Shown: positions 1 through 6,572 of the stretch, piece after piece
Layout of the letters: the number at the start of each line of letters is the position of its first letter
How positions within the stretch are numbered: the stretch's first letter is position 1
NCBI GenBank assembly: GCA_038327685.1
Contig: JBBQLH010000062.1
Location: forward strand, 1 to 24,672
DNA: 24,672 nucleotides
Direction: 5' to 3'
From: DASQFQ01 sp038327685
Lineage (GTDB): Bacteria; Actinomycetota; Thermoleophilia; Solirubrobacterales; Solirubrobacteraceae
Program-made: the position numbers and the translations under genes
Notes under the pieces: generated by a model
The model's input: the letters and a program-made list of their open reading frames with translations, nothing else
What the model was told of the DNA's origin: nothing
Databases searched by the model: none

Positions 1-561
1 GTGCCCGCAGCCGATGTCGGCCACGCGCGCGCCCGCCTCGAGCTTCTCCAGCACGCCGTCGAGCGACGGCAGCCACGACGCGACCAGGTTGGCGAGGTAA
101 CCCGGCCGGAAGAAGCGCTCGGTGCCCTCGAACAGGTCGTGGTCGTGCTCGTGCCAGCCGAAGCCCTCGCCGCTGCGGAAGCGCTCCGTGATGTGCGGCT
201 CGTCCTTGACGATCGCCGCGATCAGCTGGAAGGCGCCGGGGATGAAGGCCGGGCTGTCGTCGTGCGCCAGCGCGAGCGCCTGCTCGGGCGGCAGCCGGAA
301 CGTCGCATCCGCCGCGTCGTACTCGACGTAGCCGCTCGCCGCCTGCTGACACAGCCACTCGCGCAGGTAGCGCTCATGGCAGCCCGTGCGCTCCGCGAGC
401 TCGCCGGGCGTGAGCGGCTCGCCGTCGGCCATCGCCTTGTAGAGGCCGAGCTTGTCGCCGATGATCACGAGCGGCCCGGTCGCCGCCGCGCCCATGTCCT
501 GCACGAACTGCCCCATGAACTGCTCGAGCTTCTGCTCGTCGATGGTTGGCGTCGCCGCCAT
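1..561 (-). CDS. SAM-dependent methyltransferase, winged-helix N-terminus (C-terminus cut by window)
   Basis: The first 187 residues of a class I methyltransferase are present; the gene continues beyond base 1. The N-terminal half looks like the winged-helix domain that precedes the catalytic domain in O-methyltransferase-like and Rv2258c-type proteins (GPLVIIGDKLGLYKAMADG, then a LTPGELAERTG helix). The last visible residues, VADIGCGH, are SAM-binding motif I, so the catalytic domain has only just begun. The ATG at 561 is chosen because AGGAGG (567-572) sits 5 bases upstream. It is divergent from the thioesterase gene at 696, and the space between carries repeated CGTCA elements. The substrate cannot be told from this fragment. 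It could methylate an aromatic or small metabolite, but nothing visible ties it to the neighbouring aryl-CoA genes. Confidence 0.8.
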   Translation of the reverse strand, partial: MAATPTIDEQKLEQFMGQFVQDMGAAATGPLVIIGDKLGLYKAMADGEPLTPGELAERTGCHERYLREWLCQQAASGYVEYDAADATFRLPPEQALALAHDDSPAFIPGAFQLIAAIVKDEPHITERFRSGEGFGWHEHDHDLFEGTERFFRPGYLANLVASWLPSLDGVLEKLEAGARVADIGCGH

Positions 562-578
562 GAGAGCCTCCTAAATCG

Positions 579-632
579 TTGACGGCCGCAGGCTCCCGCC
601 GACCCGTCAACACTCCGTCAAGGGCCCGTCAT
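579..632. promoter_or_regulatory. CGTCA direct repeats at 11-base period, with inverted TTGACG
   Basis: Between the divergent methyltransferase and thioesterase genes, CGTCAA (605-610), CGTCAA (616-621) and CGTCAT (627-632) repeat exactly every 11 bases, one helical turn. The inverse, TTGACG, lies at 579-584. Read on the minus strand these are TTGACG-like -35 elements, but I find no good -10 at the right distance. An operator array is therefore possible. A TAGGCT (659-664) further right could be the -10 for the thioesterase gene. Confidence 0.4.
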
Positions 633-695
633 TCGGGTGCGACCACGAGCGGTGGCGCTAGGCTCAGCCCGGTGGGGGAGCCGGAGAGCACCGCG

Positions 696-1133
696 ATGCC
701 GGAGGGGTTCACGCCGGTCGTGCCGTTCGACGAGTGCTTCGACGCGCAGTACGGGCTCGAGATCCTCTCGGACGATGTCGAGGGGGAGGGGATCGTTCGT
801 GGCCGGGTGCCGGTTTGCGACGTCCTGCTGACCGAGCAGGGGTTCGTCCACGGCGGCGTCTTCGCCGCGGCCGCCGAGGCGCTCGCATCGCGAGGGACCG
901 CGCTGGTCGTGATGCCGAAAGGCTCCATGGCGATGGGGCAGTCGAACGACACCAACGTCTTGGAGCCGATCTCCGAGGGCGTCATCCAGGTGGAGGCGCG
1001 GGTGGTGGACCGGGGCGACGATGCCTGGCTCTGGATGGTCGACGCGCGCGCGGAGTCGGGGCAGCCGGGCGCACTCTCTCGGGTCACCGTGGCCGTCCGG
1101 CCGATGCCGCCGCAGGCAACTTCCGGTCTGTGA
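696..1133 (+). CDS. PaaI-type hotdog acyl-CoA thioesterase
   Basis: A 145-residue hotdog-fold protein of the PaaI/MenI thioesterase type, which hydrolyses aryl- or acyl-CoA esters in the cytoplasm. The signature VHGGVFAAAAEALAS (about 51-65) contains the expected HGG turn and the catalytic acid at E61; the length is normal. The ATG at 696 is preceded by GGAGAGC (683-689). An in-frame GTG at 672 is the alternative start, lying about 8 bases after a TAGGCT -10 (659-664), which would give a leaderless message. Next to paaX and the paa-type oxygenase genes, a role in releasing CoA from stalled aryl-CoA intermediates is likely, by inference. A second paralogue of the same family lies at 10236-10685. 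Confidence 0.85.
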   Translation: MPEGFTPVVPFDECFDAQYGLEILSDDVEGEGIVRGRVPVCDVLLTEQGFVHGGVFAAAAEALASRGTALVVMPKGSMAMGQSNDTNVLEPISEGVIQVEARVVDRGDDAWLWMVDARAESGQPGALSRVTVAVRPMPPQATSGL

Positions 1134-1190
1134 CATCTCGCTGACGATCACATCGCATCAGTAGTGTCAGGCCGGGCGCTCGGATAGGCT
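1131..1190 (+). promoter_or_regulatory. paaX promoter/operator region
   Basis: The 65 bases before paaX contain nested inverted repeats: TGACA (1131-1135) against TGTCA (1165-1169), and CTGAC (1141-1145) against GTCAG (1166-1170). A TAGGCT (1185-1190) 8 bases before the ATG fits a -10, which would make the message leaderless or nearly so; no Shine-Dalgarno sequence is visible. The stretch 1131-1146 matches 4505-4520 of the paaA/paaY promoter at 12 of 16 positions, so PaaX may bind both sites. This is inference. Confidence 0.45.
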
Positions 1191-1198
1191 CCGACGGC

Positions 1199-2041
1199 AT
1201 GGACGATCCGCTTCGACGCCGGTCCGTCGGGGCTCCGGCCGCCCGGTCGGTGCTGCTGACGCTGCTCGGTGAGTTCGTGCTCCCCGCGCCGAAGGGCGCC
1301 TGGCAGGAGACGCTGATCAACGCGCTGTGCACGCTGGACTTCAAGACGCAGGCGGCACGCCAGGCGCTCGCGCGCAGCGTGACGGCGGGGTGGCTGCGCA
1401 CCGAGCGCCACGGCCGGCGCTCGCGGGTCCAGCTCACCGAGGAGACGGCGGCGATGCTGTCCACGGGCGCCGATCGCATCTACAGCTTCGGCGAGCCCTG
1501 GGAGTGGGACGGCCAGTGGCTGCTCGTCGTCCTGCGCGTCCCCGAGGAGCGCCGCGAGATCCGCCATCAGGTACGGACGCGACTGGCGTGGGCGGGCTTC
1601 GGATCGCTCGGCGGCGGGCTGTGGATCACGCCGCACGTGGATCGCGAGGATGAGCTGGAGGACATGGCCGGCGACGAGTCGGTCGCGGAGCTGTTGTCCT
1701 TCCGGGCCGAGCTCGGCGCGATCGGTGACCCGCACCGGGTGATCGCGGATGCGTGGGACCTGGCGGCGGTCGACGAGGCGTACCGGGAGTTCGTCTCCCA
1801 GTTCGGCCGGATGCGGCCCAGGACGCCCGAAGCGACGTTCCGCGCGCAGACGCTGTTGGTGCACGAGTGGCGCAAGTTCCCGTTCCTCGATCCCGACCTC
1901 CCCGCGGAGGTGCTTCCGTCGCGGTGGCCGCGCTCGCGCGCGCATGACGTGTTCCGGGAGCGTCACGCCCTCTGGCACGAGGCGGCGCAGGAGCACTTCC
2001 GTTCGCTCGAGGCGCCGGTGCGTGGGCGCAAGGCCGCTTAG
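1199..2041 (+). CDS. paaX: PaaX-family transcriptional repressor
   Basis: A 280-residue PaaX-family regulator. The N-terminal winged helix (about 15-75) carries the family pattern SVLLTLLGEFVLP followed by a recognition region with RQALARSVTAGWL. The middle domain has the GLWITPHV motif, and the C-terminal domain ends with LVHEWRKFPFLDPDLP, a hallmark of the family. In well-studied members the protein represses phenylacetate genes until phenylacetyl-CoA binds it. Here the effector is probably the aryl-CoA made by the nearby benzoate-CoA-ligase-like enzyme (inference). The gene converges on the zinc-ribbon gene: its TAG (2039-2041) overlaps that gene's TAA (2038-2040). It probably controls both divergent operons starting near 4500. 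Confidence 0.92.
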   Translation: MDDPLRRRSVGAPAARSVLLTLLGEFVLPAPKGAWQETLINALCTLDFKTQAARQALARSVTAGWLRTERHGRRSRVQLTEETAAMLSTGADRIYSFGEPWEWDGQWLLVVLRVPEERREIRHQVRTRLAWAGFGSLGGGLWITPHVDREDELEDMAGDESVAELLSFRAELGAIGDPHRVIADAWDLAAVDEAYREFVSQFGRMRPRTPEATFRAQTLLVHEWRKFPFLDPDLPAEVLPSRWPRSRAHDVFRERHALWHEAAQEHFRSLEAPVRGRKAA

Positions 2042-2205
2042 CGCCGCTCCGCCTCCTCGGGCTCGTCGAACTCGGGACGGAGCGCCTCGAAGTAGGAGTT
2101 GCAGGTGCTGCAGCGCCACTGGCTGGTGATGATCTGGCCGCCCCACTGGCCCACGCGCTCGACGGTGGAGGCGCTGCAGAACGGACAGCTGGGGGCGTCG
2201 CTCAC
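2038..2205 (-). CDS. Stand-alone zinc ribbon, equivalent to PaaD C-terminus
   Basis: A 55-residue protein starting with GTG at 2205, overlapping the paaC stop by GTGA. It has two CxxC pairs, CPFC (7-10) and CSTC (32-35), around a GQWGG segment, and ends in an acidic tail. This layout, two CxxC pairs followed by an aromatic (NSYFEA), matches the C-terminal zinc-ribbon half of PaaD, the Fe-S/diiron maturation factor of phenylacetyl-CoA epoxidase. The N-terminal MIP18 half of PaaD is a separate gene at 3136-3528, so PaaD seems to be split in two. The role (metal or Fe-S delivery to the oxygenase) is inferred from the family. Translation is probably coupled to paaC. Confidence 0.8.
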   Translation of the reverse strand: MSDAPSCPFCSASTVERVGQWGGQIITSQWRCSTCNSYFEALRPEFDEPEEAERR

Positions 2206-2927
2206 GGCGTCCAGCGCCGTGTCGCGGGATCCCAACCCGACCAGTCGGCCGGGTCGTCGAGCGCGATCGAGACCCCTTCGCGGTCGAGCAGCTCGGTGAG
2301 CCAGGAGCGCACGAGCCTGCGCTGGCCGGCCGGGTCGTCGTGGACCATCCCGTGCTCGAGGGCGGCGGCGTAGCCCGCGTCGTCGGCCGGTCCGATCCAG
2401 CGACCGGCATGCGCCCACGTCTCCTGCAGCCGGTCGAGGAGGGCCGAGCGCTCGCGCTCGCCGGCTCGGCAGAGCCGCTTCGCCCACGCCTCGCCGTGGA
2501 CTCGGTGCGAGCCCTCCTCCTGGAGGATCTTCTTGGCGCGCTGCGCGAGCTGGGTGATCGAGCTGTCGGCGCAGGCGGCGACGAACGTGGTCATCACCCC
2601 GTCGATCAGGAGGTTGGCCGCGATGAAGGACGTCCAGTCGGGCAGCTGGTCATCGAGCAGCGCGAGCGGCCGTCCGGCCGAGTGGTCCTCGTCGATCTCG
2701 GCGCCGAGGGCCTTGAGCACGGGGTAGGTGGACCGCGCGTGGCCGAGCTCGTCCTGGGCCATGGCCGCCGCCGCCACCGCCGACTCGAGCGTGGGCGCGC
2801 TGATCGCCCACTCCGCGTAGCGGCGCCCGAGCGCGGCCTTGTTGTCGGCGAGCGAGCCGACGAGTGAGGCCATGCACGCCTGGGCGGCGGCTTCCCCGGT
2901 GGCGGGTGAGGTCGTGGTGGGGCTCAT
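2202..2927 (-). CDS. paaC: PaaC-like subunit of aryl-CoA epoxidase, with intact diiron ligands
   Basis: A 241-residue ferritin-like protein related to PaaC, the structural partner of catalytic PaaA in ring-1,2-phenylacetyl-CoA epoxidase. Helix motifs are SLADNKAALGRRYAEW (E39), AMAQDELGHARSTY (E60 and H63), LLIDG (D109) and QEEGSHRVHGEAW (E138 and H141). That is a complete carboxylate-bridged diiron ligand set of the E, ExxH, D, ExxH type. In the E. coli protein, as I recall it, the second-helix ExxH is lost and the subunit only supports PaaA. The ATG overlaps the paaB stop (ATGA). The function as oxygenase subunit is well supported by gene order; whether it binds metal is open. Confidence 0.88.
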   Translation of the reverse strand: MSPTTTSPATGEAAAQACMASLVGSLADNKAALGRRYAEWAISAPTLESAVAAAAMAQDELGHARSTYPVLKALGAEIDEDHSAGRPLALLDDQLPDWTSFIAANLLIDGVMTTFVAACADSSITQLAQRAKKILQEEGSHRVHGEAWAKRLCRAGERERSALLDRLQETWAHAGRWIGPADDAGYAAALEHGMVHDDPAGQRRLVRSWLTELLDREGVSIALDDPADWSGWDPATRRWTP

Positions 2928-3139
2928 GCCTTGATCGCCTCCCTGATGGCGGCGCGCGGGACGATGATCATGTGGATCCAGTTCTGCTCGTCGTAGATCG
3001 AGCGGGCAGAGACGAGGGCGAGGTCCTCGTCCTCTTCGGTGACCGCCCCGACGTGGTGCAGGGGCTCCTCGTAGGCCTGGCGGGCGAAGACCTCCCAGAC
3101 CGCGTCGCGGCTGCCGGTGGGGCTGCGATCGCCGGTCAT
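2924..3139 (-). CDS. paaB: PaaB-like small subunit of aryl-CoA epoxidase
   Basis: A 71-residue PaaB-type protein. The visible family pattern is VWEVFARQAYEEPLHHVGAV near the start, followed by ALVSARSIYDEQNWIHMIIV. In the E. coli complex PaaB is a small non-catalytic subunit that bridges PaaA/PaaC heterodimers. It is somewhat shorter than the usual 90-95 residues, mostly at the C-terminus. The ATG at 3139 overlaps the TGA of the MIP18 gene, and the stop overlaps the start of paaC, so the subunits are translationally coupled. The unusual gene order A, D(MIP18), B, C, D(zinc) differs from the E. coli order A, B, C, D, E. Confidence 0.87.
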   Translation of the reverse strand: MTGDRSPTGSRDAVWEVFARQAYEEPLHHVGAVTEEDEDLALVSARSIYDEQNWIHMIIVPRAAIREAIKA

Positions 3140-3528
3140 GCGACGATCCCCAGGCCGCGCATCGTCGCGCGCGCGTCCTCGCGGATGCGGCTGCGCGTCC
3201 AGACCGGATCCCACACGACCACGATCCGGACCTCGTCGACGTCGGGCTCGGCCATCAGGCGCTCGCGGATGTCGTCCTCGATGAAGTCCATCGCGGGGCA
3301 GCCCATGGCGGTGAAGGTCAGATCGAGGTCGACCGCGCGCTCGTCCTCGCGATAGGCGAGCGCGACGATCAATCCCATGCCGACGACCGAGATCGGGATC
3401 TCCGGGTCCTCGACGTCGTGGAGCGCCGTCCACAGGCGCGCCTCGGTCGCCTGCGCCACCGTGAGCGGCCCGGCGGCCGCGGCCTCCTCGGCGGCCTGTG
3501 CTCGCGAGATCAGCTGGGGCGCGCTCAT
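3136..3528 (-). CDS. paaD: PaaD-type MIP18/DUF59 iron-sulfur maturation protein (N-terminal half of PaaD)
   Basis: A 130-residue MIP18 (DUF59) protein. After a variable first 30 residues come DPEIPISVVGMGLI (about 41-54) and the conserved LTFTAMGCPAMDFIEDDI with the family cysteine. The domain ends with VVVWDPVWTRSRI, as in PaaD. PaaD is needed to make active PaaABCE and is related to SufT and Fe-S assembly factors. Full-length PaaD normally carries a C-terminal zinc ribbon; here that part is missing and is encoded separately at 2038-2205. Start and stop overlap the paaA stop and the paaB start as ATGA. Confidence 0.88.
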   Translation of the reverse strand: MSAPQLISRAQAAEEAAAAGPLTVAQATEARLWTALHDVEDPEIPISVVGMGLIVALAYREDERAVDLDLTFTAMGCPAMDFIEDDIRERLMAEPDVDEVRIVVVWDPVWTRSRIREDARATMRGLGIVA

Positions 3529-4487
3529 GCGGCCATCGCCACGCGCTGCCGGTAGCCGCGCTGCAGGCGCTCGACGTACTCCTCATTCATCGGTCCGCGG
3601 GCCTTCCAGCGGACCATGACGTCGTCCCACGAGACCGGGCCCTCGTCGAGCAACCACTGCTTGCGCTCGGCGTCGAAGCGCGTGGGGAAGGGGCAGTCGA
3701 TGATCCAGCGCTCCTGCTCGCCGTCCCAGTGGGCGGGCACGTCGATGTCGACCTCCTCCATGAACGGGACGACCGCCGCCATCCAGGTCTGGCGCAGCTC
3801 GTCATTGGTCATCCCCTTGAAGCCGTACTCGAGCTGGATGCCGTGCCGCTTGCGGTCGTCGGGCAGTCCGAACCACTCGAGCGTGAGGATGAACATCCAA
3901 TCCGCCGCGGCCTGGATGCGCTGCTTCTCCACGGGATCGGCACAGAGCTTCTTGACCCAGGTGCGGCCATGACGCAGATGGAAGGTCTCCTCCTTGTCGA
4001 CCTTGGCGAGCGCGCGCTTCCACGGGCCGAAGGTGCTCGACTGGTGAACGTCGGACAGGAGCACGAAGCCGGCCTGGTCGTAGAGCGCGTTGGCCATGAC
4101 GAGGTCGTGCCAGGAGTCCAGCGGGACGTCGAACGCGTACGGGTACTTGAACGCCTTCGCCTCGCGCTCGTAGATGAGCTCGTTCATGTTCACGCCGAGG
4201 TCGCCGAGCAGGCGATAGCCGATGTGGGCGTGGGCGAGCTCGTCCTGGCAGATCGAGACGGCCGAGCCGAAGTTGTTGAGCGCGGGCGCGTGCTGGGCCG
4301 CGCGCAGGTAGGCCGGTGCGCTCACCAGTTCGGTGTCGGCCGAGACCGTGAGGATCCGCCGGATGCCCTTGAGGTACTCGGGCGACATGTGCTGCAGGCC
4401 CTCGACGAGCTTGCCCGCGGCGAGGTGCTCGCGGACCTCGTCCTCGCTGCGGGTCGCGAGTTCCTCGATCGGTGTCGTCGTCGTCAT
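3525..4487 (-). CDS. paaA: PaaA-like catalytic diiron subunit of aryl-CoA epoxidase
   Basis: A 320-residue ferritin-like oxygenase subunit. Ligands match those of PaaA: E53 (SADTELV), E83 and H86 (ICQDELAHAH), D137 (NALYDQAG), and E167 and H170 (DKEETFHLRHG). The C-terminal half has FGLPDDRKRHGIQLEYGFKG and MTNDELRQTWM, recognisable from PaaA. Such proteins add an oxygen atom to the aromatic ring of an aryl-CoA ester to give a 1,2-epoxide. The sequence diverges from typical phenylacetyl-CoA enzymes around the substrate end, and the cluster carries a benzoate-CoA-ligase-like gene instead of paaK, so the substrate may be a benzoyl-CoA-like ester (inference). It is the first gene of the leftward operon; the ATG follows GAGAGGCAGG. 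No PaaE reductase is encoded nearby. Confidence 0.9.
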   Translation of the reverse strand: MTTTTPIEELATRSEDEVREHLAAGKLVEGLQHMSPEYLKGIRRILTVSADTELVSAPAYLRAAQHAPALNNFGSAVSICQDELAHAHIGYRLLGDLGVNMNELIYEREAKAFKYPYAFDVPLDSWHDLVMANALYDQAGFVLLSDVHQSSTFGPWKRALAKVDKEETFHLRHGRTWVKKLCADPVEKQRIQAAADWMFILTLEWFGLPDDRKRHGIQLEYGFKGMTNDELRQTWMAAVVPFMEEVDIDVPAHWDGEQERWIIDCPFPTRFDAERKQWLLDEGPVSWDDVMVRWKARGPMNEEYVERLQRGYRQRVAMAA

Positions 4488-4504
4488 GGCCTGCCTCTCA
4501 CGTA

Positions 4505-4556
4505 TGACACTTGACTGACGGGCGACACCGTATAGTATCTCCGACATGCGGTCAAG
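4505..4556. promoter_or_regulatory. Near-symmetrical divergent promoter between paaA and paaY
   Basis: A perfect inverted repeat, CTTGAC (4510-4515) and GTCAAG (4551-4556), brackets an AT-rich core, TATAGTAT (4531-4538). Rightward, TTGACT (4511-4516) and TAGTAT (4533-4538) are 16 bases apart and would drive paaY. Leftward, TTGACC (4555-4550) and TATACG (4534-4529), 15 bases apart, could drive paaA. The two promoters share one core, so a protein bound there could shut both operons at once. TGACACTTGACTGACG (4505-4520) resembles the region before paaX, which makes PaaX the obvious candidate. Confidence 0.6.
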
Positions 4557-4589
4557 CACCGTGGAGTCCACGCTGTTCCGGGGCGCCTG

Positions 4590-5123
4590 ATGGCGACGAT
4601 CGTTGAGCTCGGCGGCGTCCGGCCGACGATCGGAGCGGACGTGTGGCTCGCGCCGACCGCCGTGCTCGTCGGCGACGTGCACGTGGGCGACCGGGCGAGC
4701 ATCTGGTTCGGCGCCGTCCTGCGCGGCGACAGCTCGACGATCACGATCGGCGCCGGCACCTCGGTCCAGGACAATGCGATCATCCACTGCGCGCACGAGC
4801 TGCCGACCATCGTCGGGAAGGACGTCATCGTCGGGCACGCCGCGATGCTCGAGGGCTGCGTCATCGAGGACGGCGCGGTCGTCGGCATGGGCGCGATCGT
4901 CCTGCAGCGCGCACGACTCGGCGCGGGATCGGTGCTCGCAGCGGGAGCAGTGCTCTCGGAACGACGCGAGGTCGGCCCGGGCCTGCTCGCGGCCGGCGTG
5001 CCGGCCGTCGAGAAGAAGCCGCTCTCCGGCTCTGCGCAGGCCTGGAGCGAGACGGCAGCCGCCGACTACCAGGTCTATCGCCACCGCTACTTGACCACCA
5101 GTGTCGTGATCGAAGGGAGCTGA
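4590..5123 (+). CDS. paaY: PaaY-like hexapeptide-repeat protein (gamma-carbonic-anhydrase family)
   Basis: A 177-residue left-handed beta-helix protein. Hexapeptide-type repeats fill residues about 10-135, and the gamma-carbonic-anhydrase core residues R45, D47, Q60 and D61 are visible. Metal-ligand positions are H66 and H83, but the third histidine is replaced by E88 (GHAAMLEGC). In E. coli, PaaY is a thioesterase that removes dead-end CoA esters in the phenylacetate pathway and keeps the gamma-CA fold. Its place as first gene of the rightward operon, divergent from paaA, supports that role; a real carbonic anhydrase is less likely. The ATG at 4590 has no strong ribosome site. The next gene starts 3 bases after its stop. 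Confidence 0.82.
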   Translation: MATIVELGGVRPTIGADVWLAPTAVLVGDVHVGDRASIWFGAVLRGDSSTITIGAGTSVQDNAIIHCAHELPTIVGKDVIVGHAAMLEGCVIEDGAVVGMGAIVLQRARLGAGSVLAAGAVLSERREVGPGLLAAGVPAVEKKPLSGSAQAWSETAAADYQVYRHRYLTTSVVIEGS

Positions 5124-5126
5124 CCC

Positions 5127-6572
5127 GTGGAAGCATCCATGCTGATCGGAGGGGAGTGGCGCCAAGCCGCCTCCAGCGAGGTGATCGAGGTGGTCAACCC
5201 GGCAACCGAGGAGGTCGTCGGAGCCGTCCCGAGCGGCGCGCTGGCCGACGTCGACCTGGCCGTTGCGACCGCCAAGCGCGCCTTCCCGGAGTGGGCGGCG
5301 ACCGACACCGAGAAGCGCGCGCACATCCTCGCCGCTGCCGCGACGCTGCTCGAGGAGCGAGCGAAGGAGCTCGCCGCGGTGCTGACCTCCGAGCAGGGCA
5401 AGCCGATCGCGGAGGCGCGCGGCGAGGTCACGCACCTCGCGCACGGCGTGCGCTACTACGCCGAAGCCGCGACCAAGGTCCGCGGCGCCTACCAGGACCT
5501 GCCCGCGACGTTCGGCCCCGCCTACGGCCTCCTGATCCGCCGGCCGATCGGCGTCTGCGCAGCGATCACGCCCTACAACTTCCCGCTCACGCTGCTGGGG
5601 ACCAAGGTCGCTCCGGCGCTTGCGAGCGGCAACACCGTCGTCGCCAAGCCGGCGGCCACGACGCCGATGGCGACGCTCGAGGTCGCGCGCATCTTCGCGG
5701 AGGCCGGCGTGCCCGACGGCGTGCTCAACGTCGTCACGGGCCGTGGCTCGGAGATCGGCGACGCGCTCGTCGGACACCCGGACGTGCGCCGGATCGCCTT
5801 CACCGGCTCGACCGCGGTCGGCCGCCACGTGATCTCGGTCGCCGAGATGAAGCGCGTCACGCTCGAGCTCGGCGGCTCGGACCCGGTGATCGTCTGCGAC
5901 GACGCCGACGTCGAGGCGGCGGTCAAGGCCGTGATCATCGGGCGCTACTGGAACGCCGGACAGGCCTGCCTCGGTTGCAAGCGCGTGTTCGTCCACGACT
6001 CCGTCTACGACGACTTCGTCTCCCAGCTCGTGGACCGCGTCAAGCGCTACGAGCCCGGCGACGGCACCGTCAAGGCTGAGAAGCCACGGCTGCGGATGGG
6101 ACCGGTCCACACCCGCAGCGGCCGCGACGAGCTGCTCGAGCAGATCGAGGACGGCGTCGCCAAGGGCGGTGAGGTCCTCACCGGCGGCGGCACCGGCGGC
6201 CATGACAAGGGCTACTTCCTCGAGCCCGCCGTGGTGGCCGAGCCCGGCGAGGACTCGCGGCTGATGCGCGAGGAGGTCTTCGGCCCCGTGCTGCCGGTGT
6301 TCCGCTACACGGACTTCGACGACGCGATCCGCCGCGCGAACGACACGCCGTACGGCCTCGGCTCGTCGATCTGGACCCACGACGTGCGCAGGATCCACCG
6401 CGCCGCGCAGGAGATCGACGCCGGCATGACCTGGGTCAACCAGATTCACTACGGCTACGACGAGCTGCCCTTCGGCGGCATCAAGGACTCGGGCTTCGGC
6501 AAGGAGCACGGCCTCGAGGCCCTCGACTCCTACGTCGAGCTCAAGAGCGTCGTCGTGGGAGGGCTGGCCTGA
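5127..6572 (+). CDS. NAD(P)-dependent aldehyde dehydrogenase 1
   Basis: A 481-residue ALDH-superfamily enzyme, full length. Motifs in order: ITPYNFPLTL (nucleotide-binding region), FTGSTAVGRHV, general base E247 (ELGGSDP), catalytic C281 (NAGQACLG), EEVFGPVLPV and the C-terminal ELPFGGIKDSGFGKEHG. The spacing of 34 between E247 and C281 is canonical. The GTG at 5127 is chosen because AAGGGAG lies just upstream; an ATG at 5139 would be too far from it. It probably oxidises the semialdehyde formed after ring opening, as PaaZ's ALDH domain or BoxD does, or an aromatic aldehyde. It lacks a fused MaoC hydratase, so it is not PaaZ. It overlaps the hydratase gene by one base (TGATG). Confidence 0.9.
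   Translation: MEASMLIGGEWRQAASSEVIEVVNPATEEVVGAVPSGALADVDLAVATAKRAFPEWAATDTEKRAHILAAAATLLEERAKELAAVLTSEQGKPIAEARGEVTHLAHGVRYYAEAATKVRGAYQDLPATFGPAYGLLIRRPIGVCAAITPYNFPLTLLGTKVAPALASGNTVVAKPAATTPMATLEVARIFAEAGVPDGVLNVVTGRGSEIGDALVGHPDVRRIAFTGSTAVGRHVISVAEMKRVTLELGGSDPVIVCDDADVEAAVKAVIIGRYWNAGQACLGCKRVFVHDSVYDDFVSQLVDRVKRYEPGDGTVKAEKPRLRMGPVHTRSGRDELLEQIEDGVAKGGEVLTGGGTGGHDKGYFLEPAVVAEPGEDSRLMREEVFGPVLPVFRYTDFDDAIRRANDTPYGLGSSIWTHDVRRIHRAAQEIDAGMTWVNQIHYGYDELPFGGIKDSGFGKEHGLEALDSYVELKSVVVGGLA

Noticed and set aside
3525..4487. BoxB (benzoyl-CoA epoxidase) identity for the PaaA-like protein
   Set aside because: It is 320 residues, matches PaaA motif by motif and has PaaB, PaaC and PaaD partners. 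BoxB is longer and acts with BoxA. The substrate may still be benzoyl-CoA-like.
3525..6509. A 994-residue open frame on the minus strand that includes paaA
   Set aside because: Only the part up to ATG 4487 shows PaaA homology. The rest lies antisense to paaY and aldehyde dehydrogenase 1 and has the low-complexity look of a GC-rich shadow frame.
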